DNA from: an uncultured Flavobacteriaceae bacterium
Lineage (GTDB): Bacteria; Bacteroidota; Bacteroidia; Flavobacteriales; Flavobacteriaceae
NCBI GenBank assembly: GCA_947494695.1
Contig: CANLWB010000012.1
Coordinates: 62,001-126,000, forward strand
Reading direction: 5' to 3'
Length of the DNA: 64,000 nt
Shown: positions 9,018-18,924 of the stretch, piece after piece
Layout of the letters: each line of letters opens with the position of its first letter
Numbering within the stretch: position 1 is the first letter of the stretch
Notes under the pieces: generated by a model
Databases searched by the model: none
Told to the model about the DNA's origin: nothing
The model's input: the letters and a program-made list of their open reading frames with translations, nothing else
Made by a program: the position numbers and the translations under genes

Positions 9018-9311
9018 AGGTGACATTTCAAAATAAAAATATTAAGCGCAACATTCCAATTCAAATTCCAAACGTTGACTCCCCGTTTCATGCGTCAAAC
9101 TTCTATCACCAAATCGTAAATCCAAAATCGTTATTCAGAAAATTAAAACCCAAAACTCAAAATCCAAATTCCGAACATTGACTTTCAACTCCAAGCTTCA
9201 CACTTCAAAGCCCAAAATCCAGAATTTTGAACACTGCCCACTGCCCACTGACCACCGAATACTGCCCACTGACTACTGAACACTGCCCACTGATCACCGA
9301 CATTTCAAGCT
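9018..9311. repeat. degenerate 7-bp repeat array between panB and the RluA gene
   Basis: The clearest part (9229-9298) is ten units in one register: GAACACT, GCCCACT, GCCCACT, GACCACC, GAATACT, GCCCACT, GACTACT, GAACACT, GCCCACT, GATCACC. Upstream, roughly 200 bp can still be parsed as heptamers (AAAACCC, AAAACTC, AAAATCC, AAATTCC and so on), and TGTTAGA, TATTAGA, GCTTAGA lie near 8982. The register carries on to the panB stop codon. There is no coding potential. Confidence 0.8.
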
Positions 9312-10130
9312 TCAATACTGCTCCTTTTCACTTGGGAAATCAGCCGACTTGACATCATCAACATATTGAGAAATGGATTTGGTCATATCTTCATATAAAT
9401 TCATATAACGACGTAAAAACCGTGGATTAAATTCGTGAGTCATTCCAAGCATATCATGTAATACGAGTACCTGTCCATCAACACCATTTCCGGCACCAAT
9501 ACCTATAATAGGAATGCTCACGCTATCTGCAACCTCTTTTGCCAGTTTGGCGGGTATTTTTTCAAGAACAATACCAAAGCAACCTATGCGCTCTAGCATT
9601 TTAGCATCCTCTATTAATTTTTTTGCTTCTTCTTCTTCTTTGGCTCTAACAGTATAGGTTCCGAATTTATATATAGATTGAGGGGTAAGTCCTAAATGTC
9701 CCATCACTGGAATTCCAGCATGCAGTATACGTTTAATAGAATCCTTTACTTCTTTACCACCTTCTAGTTTAACCGAATGTGCTCCGCTTTCTTTCATGAT
9801 TCTAATGGCAGACCGCAAGGCTTCTTTTGGGTCACTTTGATAGCTTCCAAAAGGTAAGTCTACAATAACCAATGCACGGTCTATAGCGCGAATCACCGAA
9901 GATGCATGATAGATCATTTGATCCAATGTAATGGGTAGCGTCGTTTCATGTCCAGCCATGACATTACTTGCAGAATCTCCTACAAGTATAACATCTACAC
10001 CGGCTTCATCAACAATTTTAGCCATGGTATAATCGTAGGCTGTTAGCATGGATATTTTTTCACCATGAGCCTTCATATCAACCAGGGTTTTTACGGTAAT
10101 GCGCTTATATTCTTTTTTAGCTACAGACAT
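9312..10130 (-). CDS. panB: 3-methyl-2-oxobutanoate hydroxymethyltransferase
   Basis: PanB transfers a hydroxymethyl group from 5,10-methylene-THF to alpha-ketoisovalerate, the first committed step of pantothenate (CoA) synthesis. The 272-aa product is full length and shows [17 protein letters not shown], the Mg-binding [17 protein letters not shown] (Asp52, Ser53), [12 protein letters not shown] and VLEKIP with the catalytic Glu, then [20 protein letters not shown]. It is cytosolic. No panC or panD lies in the window. Confidence 0.97.
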   Translation of the reverse strand: MSVAKKEYKRITVKTLVDMKAHGEKISMLTAYDYTMAKIVDEAGVDVILVGDSASNVMAGHETTLPITLDQMIYHASSVIRAIDRALVIVDLPFGSYQSDPKEALRSAIRIMKESGAHSVKLEGGKEVKDSIKRILHAGIPVMGHLGLTPQSIYKFGTYTVRAKEEEEAKKLIEDAKMLERIGCFGIVLEKIPAKLAKEVADSVSIPIIGIGAGNGVDGQVLVLHDMLGMTHEFNPRFLRRYMNLYEDMTKSISQYVDDVKSADFPSEKEQY

Positions 10131-10414
10131 AATAATTTTCTAGTTTTTTAAAAAGTATGTAAAAGTAGTGAATAATGGATTAAGAAAAGATACCCGTGTT
10201 ACATTTTGATTTTATATGCTAACGTGGCATAACATTGTCTTGAGGTCTTTTAGTAGGGGTGTTGGAAACCTATTAGAGTTCGTATTTTTTTAAGTATCCG
10301 GACGTAGCATGAAACATGGGTTTCAAATTTAAAAGATGAGTTTTTGTTAAACTTTTCTTTAAGTTGGGCATACATTGGGTATGTTGTTCTAAATTTATTT
10401 CAAATTATGGTATT

Positions 10415-10876
10415 ATGGTTCGCATTATATTTTATTTATTCGTTTTAATGACCTCTATGTTATATGGTCAAAACAATCGGGAAGTAGAGGTTAAGACCAC
10501 TGTGGATCGTTTTTTTGAGGGGTTCCATAAGGGGGATACTCTAATTATGAAGTCTGTAATGGCAGATAAGATAATCTTGCAAACTGCCTTTAAAAATAAA
10601 AAAGGGGATGATGTTCTGGTAACAGATCAGGTTCAAAAACTTATGGATGCTATTGGGAACAGACCGAGTGACCAGAAATGGGATGAGCGTTTGCTAAGTT
10701 ATAACATTCAGGTTGATGGTAATATGGCCAATGCCTGGACTCCTTATGAATTTTGGTTTAATGACAAGTTTAGTCATTGTGGCGTGAATTCGTTTCAGTT
10801 ATTTAAAGAAGGGGAGTCCTGGAAGATTATTTATTTGATTGATACGCGGCGTAAATCTACCTGCGATAAAGATTAA
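10415..10876 (+). CDS. secreted SnoaL/DUF4440-like (NTF2 fold) protein
   Basis: From the ATG at 10415 the protein is 153 aa with a signal peptide (MVRIIFYLFVLMTSMLYGQ). The frame is open from 10364, but that start would put 17 non-signal residues first, so 10415 is preferred. The mature part has the NTF2-like pattern: VDRFFEGFHKGD, then AWTPYEFWFN, NSFQLFKEGESWKIIYLIDT. It is likely periplasmic. Members of this superfamily are often enzymes or binding proteins; no active-site assignment is possible here. A strong terminator follows. Confidence 0.8.
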   Translation: MVRIIFYLFVLMTSMLYGQNNREVEVKTTVDRFFEGFHKGDTLIMKSVMADKIILQTAFKNKKGDDVLVTDQVQKLMDAIGNRPSDQKWDERLLSYNIQVDGNMANAWTPYEFWFNDKFSHCGVNSFQLFKEGESWKIIYLIDTRRKSTCDKD

Positions 10877-10884
10877 TAATGTAA

Positions 10885-10906
10885 AAAGGGTGAACGAGCA
10901 CCCTTT
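10885..10906 (+). terminator. intrinsic terminator after the NTF2-like gene
   Basis: A perfect 8-bp stem AAAGGGTG/CACCCTTT with a 6-base loop is followed by AGATTTTTAA. It lies 9 bp after the stop codon. Confidence 0.85.
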
Positions 10907-11435
10907 AGATTTTTAATTCCATGTCTTAATTTTTAATGAACCATAGGTTTCTTGTTTAATTGGGTTAATCTGTCTTTTTTCGTTTAAACCTTAAATGATG
11001 AATTAAAAGTAATCAGTACCAGTACAGACAGTATTAGAATACTTGAATGATTACTTTTTATGGTGTTTAAATTAGTATTACGAAAATAAACAGAATGTAA
11101 GAGGCTAATTTAACTAAGACGTTTTATTATTTGTCTTAAAAGTCAAATCCCTTATCTTAAAAATTTTTATTCGAATGTAACCTTTTGTTAGGCTAACAGC
11201 GGTGTATTGCGTGTATATTTAAAATGTAACGGGTATTAAATATTTGATATTAGGGGGGATTGTCCGTTTGTTACGTACCTTTTTGACAGAAATAATACAT
11301 CGAAGAGATTTTAATGCTGGTTTTAATTTAAGATTATGACAAGGTGTCAGCATTTTTTAGTTGGCATAATGATTGACTATTACAAATCGAGTAAAAAGAA
11401 AAGAACATTCAACTATATTTAAAGTATAAAATATT
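10907..11435. other. long AT-rich region upstream of dnaK, no gene seen
   Basis: These 529 bp contain no convincing open frame and no tRNA. The proximal part holds a small inverted repeat (see 11337) and presumably the dnaK promoter. No CIRCE element was seen. The length is unusual for this compact window and could hide a small RNA, but no terminator supports one. Confidence 0.4.
11337..11349 (+). promoter_or_regulatory. inverted repeat TGACA-AGG-TGTCA upstream of dnaK
   Basis: A perfect 5-3-5 palindrome lies 86 bp before the dnaK start codon, in the position of an operator. A further TTGACA lies at 11283. It is not the CIRCE sequence used by HrcA. A role in heat-shock control is inference from position only. 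Confidence 0.4.
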
Positions 11436-13355
11436 ATGAGTAAAATTATTGGAATCGATTTAGGAACAACCAACTCTTGCGTTTCTGTAATGGAGGGTAA
11501 CGAACCTGTTGTTATTCCAAATGCAGAAGGTAAGCGTACTACGCCATCTGTTATAGCATTTGTGGAAGGAGGAGAGATCAAAGTTGGTGATCCTGCAAAA
11601 CGTCAGGCTGTGACTAACCCAGTGAAAACGGTTTATTCTATTAAGCGTTTTATGGGGAATAAATATTCGGAGTCAAAGAAAGAAGCCGAGCGTGTGCCAT
11701 ATACTGTTGTAAAAGGAGATAACGATACACCAAGAGTTGATATTGATGGTCGTTTATACACACCACAGGAATTATCGGCAATGATTCTTCAAAAGATGAA
11801 AAAAACTGCTGAAGATTATTTAGGACAAGACGTAAGCCGTGCTGTAATCACGGTACCAGCTTATTTTAATGATTCTCAGCGTCAAGCGACTAAAGAGGCC
11901 GGAGAAATTGCCGGATTAAAAGTAGAAAGAATTATTAATGAACCTACAGCTGCAGCATTAGCATATGGTTTAGATAAAAAAGGACAAGATCAAAAAATAG
12001 TAGTATTCGATTTTGGAGGTGGTACGCATGATGTATCTATTCTTGAGTTAGGGGATGGTGTTTTTGAAGTATTGTCTACAGATGGAGATACACACCTTGG
12101 AGGTGACGATGTAGATGAAAAAATTATCAGCTGGTTGGCAGATGAGTTTAACGCAGAGGAGTCGATGGATTTAAGACAAGATCCAATGTCTTTACAGCGT
12201 TTAAAAGAAGCTGCGGAAAAAGCTAAGATAGAGTTGTCATCTTCTGCTCAAACAGAGATTAACTTACCTTATATTACAGCAACTGCGAGCGGACCAAAAC
12301 ACTTAGTACGTACATTAACACGTTCTAAATTCGAGCAATTAATTGACGATTTAGTAAAACGTACTATCGAACCTTGTGAGTCGGCTTTAAAAGCTGCAGG
12401 ATTAAGCAAAAGTGATATAGACGAGATTATATTAGTAGGGGGGTCAACACGTATCCCTGCTGTACAGAAGGCCGTAGAGGATTTCTTTGGAAAAGCACCA
12501 AGTAAAGGTGTTAACCCAGACGAGGTGGTATCTTTAGGAGCTGGTATTCAAGGAGGTGTTTTAACAGGAGATGTTAAGGATGTTTTATTATTAGATGTAA
12601 CACCACTATCTCTTGGTATTGAAACTATGGGTAATGTATTTACTAAGCTTATTGAAGCAAATACAACGATTCCAACTAAAAAATCGCAGGTATTCTCAAC
12701 GGCGGCAGATAATCAGCCATCGGTAGAGATCCATGTATTGCAAGGAGAGCGAGCTATGGCCGCAGATAATAAAACTATTGGACGTTTTCACCTAGATGGT
12801 ATTCCACCGGCAAGACGTGGTACACCGCAAATTGAAGTGACTTTCGATATTGATGCCAATGGTATTATTAAAGTAGGTGCTGAAGATAAAGCGACCGGTA
12901 AGAAGCAGGATATTAGAATTGAAGCATCTTCAGGATTGACAGAGGAAGAAATCGAGAAAATGAAAGCTGATGCTGAAGCGAATGCTGAATCAGATAAAGC
13001 AGCTGCTGAAAATGCACAGAAATTAAACGAAGCAGATTCTATGATTTTCCAAACGGAAAAATTATTAGAAGAGTCAGGAGACAAATTATCAGCGGATAAT
13101 AAGTCGAAGATAGAAGGTGCATTAGAAGAATTAAAGAAAGCTTTTGAAACGAAAGATCTAGCTACAATTCAGCCGGCTTTAGATAACATGAATGAGATTT
13201 GGAAAGCTGCAAGCGAAGAGATTTATAAAGCTCAGGCAGCCGAAGCACAACAAGGAGATGCTGGTGGAGCTGCTCCCGGACCAGATGCAGCACAAGGTGG
13301 TGAAGGAGAGCAAGGAAGTGACGTAGAAGATGTAGACTTCGAAGAAGTGAAATAA
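11436..13355 (+). CDS. dnaK: Hsp70 chaperone DnaK
   Basis: DnaK is an ATP-dependent cytosolic chaperone that works with DnaJ and GrpE. The 639-aa product is full length: nucleotide-binding domain (residues 1-about 380; [43 protein letters not shown]), linker with [18 protein letters not shown], substrate-binding beta domain, helical lid, and a Gly/Ala/Gln-rich tail ending in [11 protein letters not shown], the conserved C-terminal recognition tail. dnaJ and grpE are not adjacent, which is common in Bacteroidetes. The gene is monocistronic, bounded by a long leader and a strong terminator. Confidence 0.99.
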   Translation: MSKIIGIDLGTTNSCVSVMEGNEPVVIPNAEGKRTTPSVIAFVEGGEIKVGDPAKRQAVTNPVKTVYSIKRFMGNKYSESKKEAERVPYTVVKGDNDTPRVDIDGRLYTPQELSAMILQKMKKTAEDYLGQDVSRAVITVPAYFNDSQRQATKEAGEIAGLKVERIINEPTAAALAYGLDKKGQDQKIVVFDFGGGTHDVSILELGDGVFEVLSTDGDTHLGGDDVDEKIISWLADEFNAEESMDLRQDPMSLQRLKEAAEKAKIELSSSAQTEINLPYITATASGPKHLVRTLTRSKFEQLIDDLVKRTIEPCESALKAAGLSKSDIDEIILVGGSTRIPAVQKAVEDFFGKAPSKGVNPDEVVSLGAGIQGGVLTGDVKDVLLLDVTPLSLGIETMGNVFTKLIEANTTIPTKKSQVFSTAADNQPSVEIHVLQGERAMAADNKTIGRFHLDGIPPARRGTPQIEVTFDIDANGIIKVGAEDKATGKKQDIRIEASSGLTEEEIEKMKADAEANAESDKAAAENAQKLNEADSMIFQTEKLLEESGDKLSADNKSKIEGALEELKKAFETKDLATIQPALDNMNEIWKAASEEIYKAQAAEAQQGDAGGAAPGPDAAQGGEGEQGSDVEDVDFEEVK

Positions 13356-13390
13356 TAAGCTGTAAGTTACAAGACCACAGCAAGATGTAT

Positions 13391-13420
13391 AAAAACGCAA
13401 CCTAAATGGTTGCGTTTTTT
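13391..13420 (+). terminator. intrinsic terminator after dnaK
   Basis: A perfect 12-bp stem AAAAACGCAACC/GGTTGCGTTTTT has a 5-base loop (TAAAT) and runs into a T-rich tract. It is 35 bp past the dnaK stop. The A-rich 5' arm means it could work on both strands. Confidence 0.95.
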
Positions 13421-13534
13421 GTTTTATAGTTTTATTAACGATTCACGTTAAAGTTGTTGTAATCCCTTTCATATTTGTGAAGTTTTAAATTCCAACAAAT
13501 TATTTTCGCCCCTTAAATCTAAATCTTTATAACT

Positions 13535-14047
13535 ATGAAAAATTTAAGTATCTTATGTATGGCATTTGCAATAGTATTCTCGTCTTGTTCCAAAGATGAT
13601 GCTCCAGACACCTCTGGCGATCTTGTAGGAACCTGGAAAGCCGTATCTGTAGATTATTCTGGAACTGAAACCCATACAGTTCGAGATGCAGTCACAGAAA
13701 CGACGATTACAGGCAAAGGTTATAAGATGAACTACGAGCTAACTTTTAGCGAGACTCCGAATGATTTAACATCTCAAGGGAAATACAGTGTCAAAGAGAC
13801 TAGAGTTACCAATGGAGAAGAAACAAAACAAAATTTAGGCAATCAGAAGCTTGTTGATAACGGAACATGGGCTAAAACTAATGCCGAGCTTGAAATAGCT
13901 CACTTTGGTAAAAACACGTCATTAAAGATTGTTAAGCTATCAGATTCTGAACTTATTTTGGAGAAATTAGAGAAAGAAGAATTAACTATAGGTCGACGTG
14001 TTATTAAAACGAGAAAAACGACTACTATAACTTTCGAAAAACAATAA
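13535..14047 (+). CDS. lipocalin-like lipoprotein, copy 1
   Basis: The product (170 aa) has an SpII signal peptide with lipobox FSSC (Cys about residue 18), followed by SKDDAPDTSGDLVGTWKAVS, the entry motif of lipocalin-like beta-barrel domains common in Bacteroidetes. The C-terminus ITFEKQ is shared with the next gene. It is probably tethered to the outer membrane. The ligand is unknown. Lack of overlap and a 242-bp gap to the second copy suggest separate promoters. Confidence 0.85.
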   Translation: MKNLSILCMAFAIVFSSCSKDDAPDTSGDLVGTWKAVSVDYSGTETHTVRDAVTETTITGKGYKMNYELTFSETPNDLTSQGKYSVKETRVTNGEETKQNLGNQKLVDNGTWAKTNAELEIAHFGKNTSLKIVKLSDSELILEKLEKEELTIGRRVIKTRKTTTITFEKQ

Positions 14048-14289
14048 AATACAACGTAACTCTAATGAAGAGGTTTGAAAGGTTTGTAATGGTGTCATTT
14101 TGAGACTTTGGCCAATTTGTTTGTTTAGCAGATAGGTTTGTTTCATTCTGAATAACACTTTTCAGGCCTCTTTGTTTTATAGCTGAATTTTATAGGACAA
14201 CGTCAAAGTTTTTGTATTTTTTTTCCTTTAGACAAATTTTTAATTTCGATGTTTTAATTTTGCATAATACCCCAAATATAGAGATACAC

Positions 14290-14802
14290 ATGAAAAAGTT
14301 ATGCATTTTATTTATCACATATTCCATTGTATTTACGGCCTGCTCTAAAGATGACGATGCTAACATATCCGGTAACATTTTAGGAACCTGGAAAGCAGTA
14401 TCTATTGATTATCTTACGAAGGAACATCGTAAAATTAAAGATAAGATTACTACAACCTGGGGTGCAGGTCATGCTTTTGATATGGATCATTCATTGATTT
14501 TTGAAGAAGATCCTAATCATATAGAATCTATTGGGACTTATAGTATTGATTTAAGCAAAGCTATGGGAAGTGAGAACGAAAAAAGTCGTTTAGAACATCT
14601 GAAAATTATCGATGATGGTACTTGGGTTGCACATAAAAGTGAACTTAAAACAACTCATGATGATCGAGAGGTAAGTATGAAGATTCTTGAACTAACCAAT
14701 TCTAAACTGGTTTTAGAAAAAGTAGAAGAGGAGTGGTTTGATTTGGGAGTAGCCGAACTTAGAAATATAACCACCATTGTAGTCACCTTTGAAAAGCAAT
14801 AG
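14290..14802 (+). CDS. lipocalin-like lipoprotein, copy 2 (paralog)
   Basis: This 170-aa protein is a diverged tandem paralog of the gene at 13535: lipobox FTAC, SKDDDANISGNILGTWKAVS and the same VTFEKQ end. The frame is open from 14212, but only the ATG at 14290 gives a proper signal peptide (KKLCILFITYSIVFTAC). It is likely surface- or periplasm-exposed on a lipid anchor. The shared N-terminus and tail with a divergent middle suggest duplication followed by change of the ligand pocket. Confidence 0.85.
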   Translation: MKKLCILFITYSIVFTACSKDDDANISGNILGTWKAVSIDYLTKEHRKIKDKITTTWGAGHAFDMDHSLIFEEDPNHIESIGTYSIDLSKAMGSENEKSRLEHLKIIDDGTWVAHKSELKTTHDDREVSMKILELTNSKLVLEKVEEEWFDLGVAELRNITTIVVTFEKQ

Positions 14803-14940
14803 TATTTTAAACCCAATGAAAATACCAAATTGGTAGCCTCATGTCCGATTAAGTTTTTAGGCGTTGCATACATTCATAACGATAAATTTTATATTGCTTC
14901 AGACAAGGGAGGTGGAAATCTTTATTTCATTCCTAAATAA
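14803..14940 (+). pseudogene. remnant: 45-codon tail of a lost gene
   Basis: Directly after the TAG of copy 2, 45 codons stay open to a TAA at 14938. They encode a protein-like segment without any usable start: PIKFLGVAYIHNDKFYIASD then KGGGNLYFIPK. The pattern resembles the last blade of a beta-propeller or similar repeat protein. It has no ATG, GTG or TTG giving a sensible N-terminus. The frame matches that of copy 2, but the paralog ends at the same FEKQ, so read-through is unlikely. Best seen as the 3' end left by a deletion; the source family is not identified. Confidence 0.5.
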
Positions 14941-14998
14941 TACTTCCTAAACGTTTTATTAAATCTTCGGAATGTGTAATTTGAATCAAGTTATAACT

Positions 14999-16018
14999 TT
15001 AGCGTTCAAAAATCTTAATCATTTTAAAAGATCTGAATAGATGATATAGTCCTGGAAGTATAATACAACCTCCAACAATAAGGGATATTCCAAGTACATT
15101 AATAACCTTGTCTGGAGCGGCAGTTTTAAGAATATTAATACTTGCATCTGAAGTTATTATTAGATTAGGATATTGTGCAATGAGTGCCGCAATTAAAATT
15201 AGAACAACCTGAACACCAGTAAATGTTCTTGTCGTAATTTTACGAGCCAATTTGATGCTTCTTAACAAAGGGAAAATCAATAAAGCTGATATTGCTACTA
15301 ATGTAAGGGCATAAGGGTTTTTCACGAAATTGGAGAGGAACCTTATGTCGTATAGATAGCTAAAACACAGTACTAGAAACCCCATAATAATAACGGTGAC
15401 TGTAGCGATTCTTGATTTCCTTACATAAATAGGCCGTTCCTCATCACTGGCTTCACCAATTAGTAGAATACTAGCTAAAAAGGCACAAAGCGCAGCAAAA
15501 AACAGCCCAACAAACACTGAGAAACCATTAAACCAAGGTGCGATAAAAAGGTTATAAAAGCTTTGAGATTCTATATGTTCCGGAATGATAATATGTCCTG
15601 ATAGCATCGCTCCAAAAGTCATTCCCAAAAAAATAGGGGTTACGAAACTTGATATTCTAAACATCCAATCGTATAAAATTTGCGATTTGTCCTTAAACGC
15701 ATCATAGTGTCTAAAAACAAAGGCAACACCTCTTAAGGTGATCCCCAATAAAACAAGGGTTATTGGAATATGAAGATATAAAACGAGAACATTATAAAAC
15801 TCTGGAAACCCAACCCATAGAATAACAAGTATAATGATAATCCAGATATGATTTGCCTCCCAAACGGGCCCCATAACTCTATAAACCGTCTTTTTTGTGA
15901 TCTGTTGATTTTGATCAGAAGAAAATAATTCAACGATTCCAGCTCCAAAGTCGGCCCCTGCTAAAATCACATAAAGTAATAATGATATGGCTAAGAAAAA
16001 CAGAACAACGTACAGCAT
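14999..16018 (-). CDS. cydB: cytochrome bd oxidase subunit II
   Basis: CydB is the structural partner of CydA in the quinol oxidase that reduces oxygen to water at low oxygen tension in the inner membrane. The 339-aa product has about eight or nine membrane spans and the family motifs GADFGAGIVELF near the N-terminus and GPVWEANHIWIIIILVILWVGFP (residues about 51-73, read in two parts). It lies 2 bp after cydA on the same strand. No cydX or cydDC was seen nearby. Confidence 0.97.
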   Translation of the reverse strand: MLYVVLFFLAISLLLYVILAGADFGAGIVELFSSDQNQQITKKTVYRVMGPVWEANHIWIIIILVILWVGFPEFYNVLVLYLHIPITLVLLGITLRGVAFVFRHYDAFKDKSQILYDWMFRISSFVTPIFLGMTFGAMLSGHIIIPEHIESQSFYNLFIAPWFNGFSVFVGLFFAALCAFLASILLIGEASDEERPIYVRKSRIATVTVIIMGFLVLCFSYLYDIRFLSNFVKNPYALTLVAISALLIFPLLRSIKLARKITTRTFTGVQVVLILIAALIAQYPNLIITSDASINILKTAAPDKVINVLGISLIVGGCIILPGLYHLFRSFKMIKIFER

Positions 16019-16020
16019 GT

Positions 16021-17328
16021 TTATACGGTTTTGGAGTTATTTAAAAATTTTATTTGCCTGGTCATAAGCCATGTTACGGCTACGGTCAGTACAGTATATA
16101 AAACGATATACATATAAAAACTGTATACCATGCCTGGCATGGGCGTTACGGCATCCTTGGTTTTCATAATATTGTGAATAATCCATGGCTGTCGTCCAAC
16201 TTCAGTAACGATCCACCCGGCTTCCAGAGCAATAAATCCCGTTGGGGCCAGTACTGCAAATAAGATCCAAAACCACTTCTTTTGCCACCAAATTTGTTTT
16301 TTAAAACTAATAAAAAACAAAAGACCAACAATTAACAAGAGGGAGCCAATACCTACCATAATTTGAAAAGCATAATGTACCAGAGCTATATTTTTAGGGC
16401 GCACATCTTCAGGAAAGTCATTAAGTCCTTTTACTTCAGCATCAAAATCACCAAAAGCAAGAAAAGACAGTGCTTTAGGTATTTCGATTTTATAAGAAAC
16501 AGTTTGGTTTTCATTATCAACAATACCACCAATATATAAAGGCGCACCCTTTTGCGTATGGTAGTGCGCTTCCATAGCGGCTAATTTTACAGGTTGTCTT
16601 TTAGCAATGTCTTTAGCCGAAATATCACCGCTTATGGGTTGTAAGATAGCTGCAAGAGCTCCAAATGTTAGGGCTATTTTAAACGCCTTCATATGGAGCT
16701 CCTTGTGTTTCTTTTTATAAACCTGAAAGGCATGAACACCTGCAACGGCGAAACCCGTGGCGGTGAAAGCCGCTAATGTCATATGTAGAGCCTGAGTAAA
16801 CCAGCCTGGGTTAAATAGAGCTTTAATCGGGTCTATGTTTAAAAATTCACCGTTTACATAATCAAATCCGGAAGGAGCATTCATCCACCCATTTGCAGAA
16901 ACTACCAAAATACCAGATGCCACTCCGGCAATACCCACAATAATGCCTGTAAACCAGTGGAATTTTTTTGGAAGCCTGTTCCATCCATATAAATAGAATC
17001 CTAGCGCTATAGCTTCAACAAAAAACGCAGCACCTTCCAAAGAAAAGGGCATACCTATAATAGGACCTGCGTGTTTCATAAATTCTGGCCAAAGTAAACC
17101 AAGTTCAAAAGAAAGCGCGGTACCGGACACAGCTCCAGTAACAAAAAAGATAGCAACACCTTTTTGCCAGGACTTGGTGAGTGTTAGGTAAATAGGATTT
17201 TTAGTATTTAACCATTTTTTATGAGCGACTACCATAAAGAACGGCATAACCATACCAATACAAGCAAATACAATATGAAAAATTAAAGTAAAGGCCATTT
17301 GTAGTCTTGCGGCATCTAAATTATCCAT
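16021..17328 (-). CDS. cydA: cytochrome bd oxidase subunit I (short Q-loop type)
   Basis: CydA binds hemes b558, b595 and d and oxidises quinol. His18 in ARLQMAFTLIFHIVF is an expected heme ligand; other motifs are ALSFELGLLWP, SLEGAAFFVEAI, WFTQALHMTLAAF, KLAAMEAHY (start of the Q loop) and VGRQPWIIHN. At 435 aa it is far shorter than the E. coli protein (about 520 aa), because the Q loop is of the short type. It forms an operon with cydB. Menaquinol is the probable donor, given the menaquinone genes at 26.8-30.2 kb. Confidence 0.97.
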   Translation of the reverse strand: MDNLDAARLQMAFTLIFHIVFACIGMVMPFFMVVAHKKWLNTKNPIYLTLTKSWQKGVAIFFVTGAVSGTALSFELGLLWPEFMKHAGPIIGMPFSLEGAAFFVEAIALGFYLYGWNRLPKKFHWFTGIIVGIAGVASGILVVSANGWMNAPSGFDYVNGEFLNIDPIKALFNPGWFTQALHMTLAAFTATGFAVAGVHAFQVYKKKHKELHMKAFKIALTFGALAAILQPISGDISAKDIAKRQPVKLAAMEAHYHTQKGAPLYIGGIVDNENQTVSYKIEIPKALSFLAFGDFDAEVKGLNDFPEDVRPKNIALVHYAFQIMVGIGSLLLIVGLLFFISFKKQIWWQKKWFWILFAVLAPTGFIALEAGWIVTEVGRQPWIIHNIMKTKDAVTPMPGMVYSFYMYIVLYTVLTVAVTWLMTRQIKFLNNSKTV

Positions 17329-17548
17329 AAAGTAAGCTTTAAAATTAGGTATTGCAAAGATACTCTATGGCGCTTAATTTTACTAAAAAGAGGAGACTTT
17401 TCGATATGATTTTTTACATTAAAGAAAGAAGCATTTAAAAACTATTAATTCTTTGAAAGTTTTCTTTTAAGCGCATGCTGTTGATAACATATTGTATTCG
17501 TTTTTGTACTTTGCGAGCTGAATAAATTCATACCGAAGACTTGTTTTC

Positions 17549-18775
17549 ATGCCATTTTCAGAACGTATAAAAAGTGACTATCACCCCAAGCGGTTGGCCA
17601 TAAAGCTAAATGCTAAGGGCGAACAATTTGTCATAAAAAAGCATCCCTGGGTATTTTCTAACAGTATTACAAAGATTAGTGATGATGCTAAAACAGGGGA
17701 TTTGGCCATTGTGTTTAGTAAAAATAAGAATAAAGTGATTGGTCTGGGTTTGTATGATGCGAATTCCCCAATTCGTATTAAAATGCTTCATTGTGAGATG
17801 AGTAAAGTTGATATCAACGATGCATTTTTTTATAAAAAAATCAAGGTGGCTTTCGAAAAGAGAGCTGAATTATTAAAAACGAATACGACTAGTTACCGTT
17901 TATTATTTGGGGAAAATGATAGCTTCCCCGGATTTATAGCCGATGTTTATAGTACCGTTTTGGTTGTAAAACTGTACTCCGAGATCTGGTTGCCTTATCT
18001 GGAAACTATCTTGGAGAGTTTACAAAGGGTATCGGGGGCTAAGACCATTGTAGTGAGACTAAGCCGAGGTTTACAGCAATCTAAGCGGCATAATTTAAGT
18101 GATGGGGACGTTGTTTATGGGGTATTAGAAGATGAGGTTGTACGTTTTGTTGAGCACGGTGTGTCATTCTCGGCCAATGTGATTAAAGGGCATAAAACCG
18201 GATATTTTTTAGATCACAGACACAATAGAAAACGGGTGGGAGAGCTTAGTAAAGACAAGACTGTTTTAGATGTGTTCTCTTATGCAGGTGGATTTTCTGT
18301 TCACGCTTTGTATCATGGAGCCAAATCGGTAACAAGCTTAGATATTAGTAAACAGGCTTTAGAAATTGCTATTCAAAATGGAAGGCTTAATACCTATAAA
18401 GGAAAACACAATACCATTGCAGGTGATGCTTTTGTTGAACTTAAAAACTTGATAAAAAAGGGGCAAACCTTTGATGTGGTTGTTATTGATCCACCAAGTT
18501 TTGCTAAGCAACAATCTGAAATTGATCTGGCAAAAAGAAAATATGCACAATTGGCAGAGTTGGGGGCGAAATTGGTGGCACAGAACGGACTTTTAGTTCT
18601 GGCTTCCTGTTCTTCAAGGGTTTCGACTCAGGCTTTTTTTGATATAAATATTCAGACATTAAAGAACCAACCAAGGCCGTTTAGTACTATTCTAAATACA
18701 TACCACGACACTGATCATCCCATTGGTTTTTCTGAGGGATCTTACTTAAAATGTGGCTATTATAGTGCCGATTAA
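17549..18775 (+). CDS. RlmI-like class I SAM-dependent rRNA methyltransferase
   Basis: The product (408 aa) has an N-terminal PUA domain (residues about 15-95; KHPWVFSNSI) followed by a Rossmann methyltransferase domain. Visible motifs are the SAM-binding VLDVFSYAGGFSVHAL (about 237-252), VIDPPSFAK (motif IV, RNA m5C-type family) and LLVLASCSSRV. This is the layout of RlmI, which makes m5C1962 in 23S rRNA. The exact target base in this organism is inferred. Confidence 0.9.
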   Translation: MPFSERIKSDYHPKRLAIKLNAKGEQFVIKKHPWVFSNSITKISDDAKTGDLAIVFSKNKNKVIGLGLYDANSPIRIKMLHCEMSKVDINDAFFYKKIKVAFEKRAELLKTNTTSYRLLFGENDSFPGFIADVYSTVLVVKLYSEIWLPYLETILESLQRVSGAKTIVVRLSRGLQQSKRHNLSDGDVVYGVLEDEVVRFVEHGVSFSANVIKGHKTGYFLDHRHNRKRVGELSKDKTVLDVFSYAGGFSVHALYHGAKSVTSLDISKQALEIAIQNGRLNTYKGKHNTIAGDAFVELKNLIKKGQTFDVVVIDPPSFAKQQSEIDLAKRKYAQLAELGAKLVAQNGLLVLASCSSRVSTQAFFDINIQTLKNQPRPFSTILNTYHDTDHPIGFSEGSYLKCGYYSAD

Positions 18776-18924
18776 CGAAAATATTAACGGCAGAACCCAT
18801 CTTCTATGATACGTTTATAAAAAAGTATAATTTATATACGCTATTCCTTTCAACTAGTTTTTTTTGATCATTATAAATTGTTTAAATCGCTGATAAAATC
18901 AACCGATTTAACTAAATATTGTAG

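Noticed and set aside
1739-9311. Heptamer arrays as CRISPR or as integron-like repeats
   Set aside because: Units are 7 bp and contiguous, without unique spacers, palindromic repeats or cas or integrase genes.
14800-14940. Stop-codon read-through extending the lipoprotein by 45 codons
   Set aside because: The paralog at 13535 ends at the same FEKQ position and no recoding signal was seen; a gene remnant is simpler.
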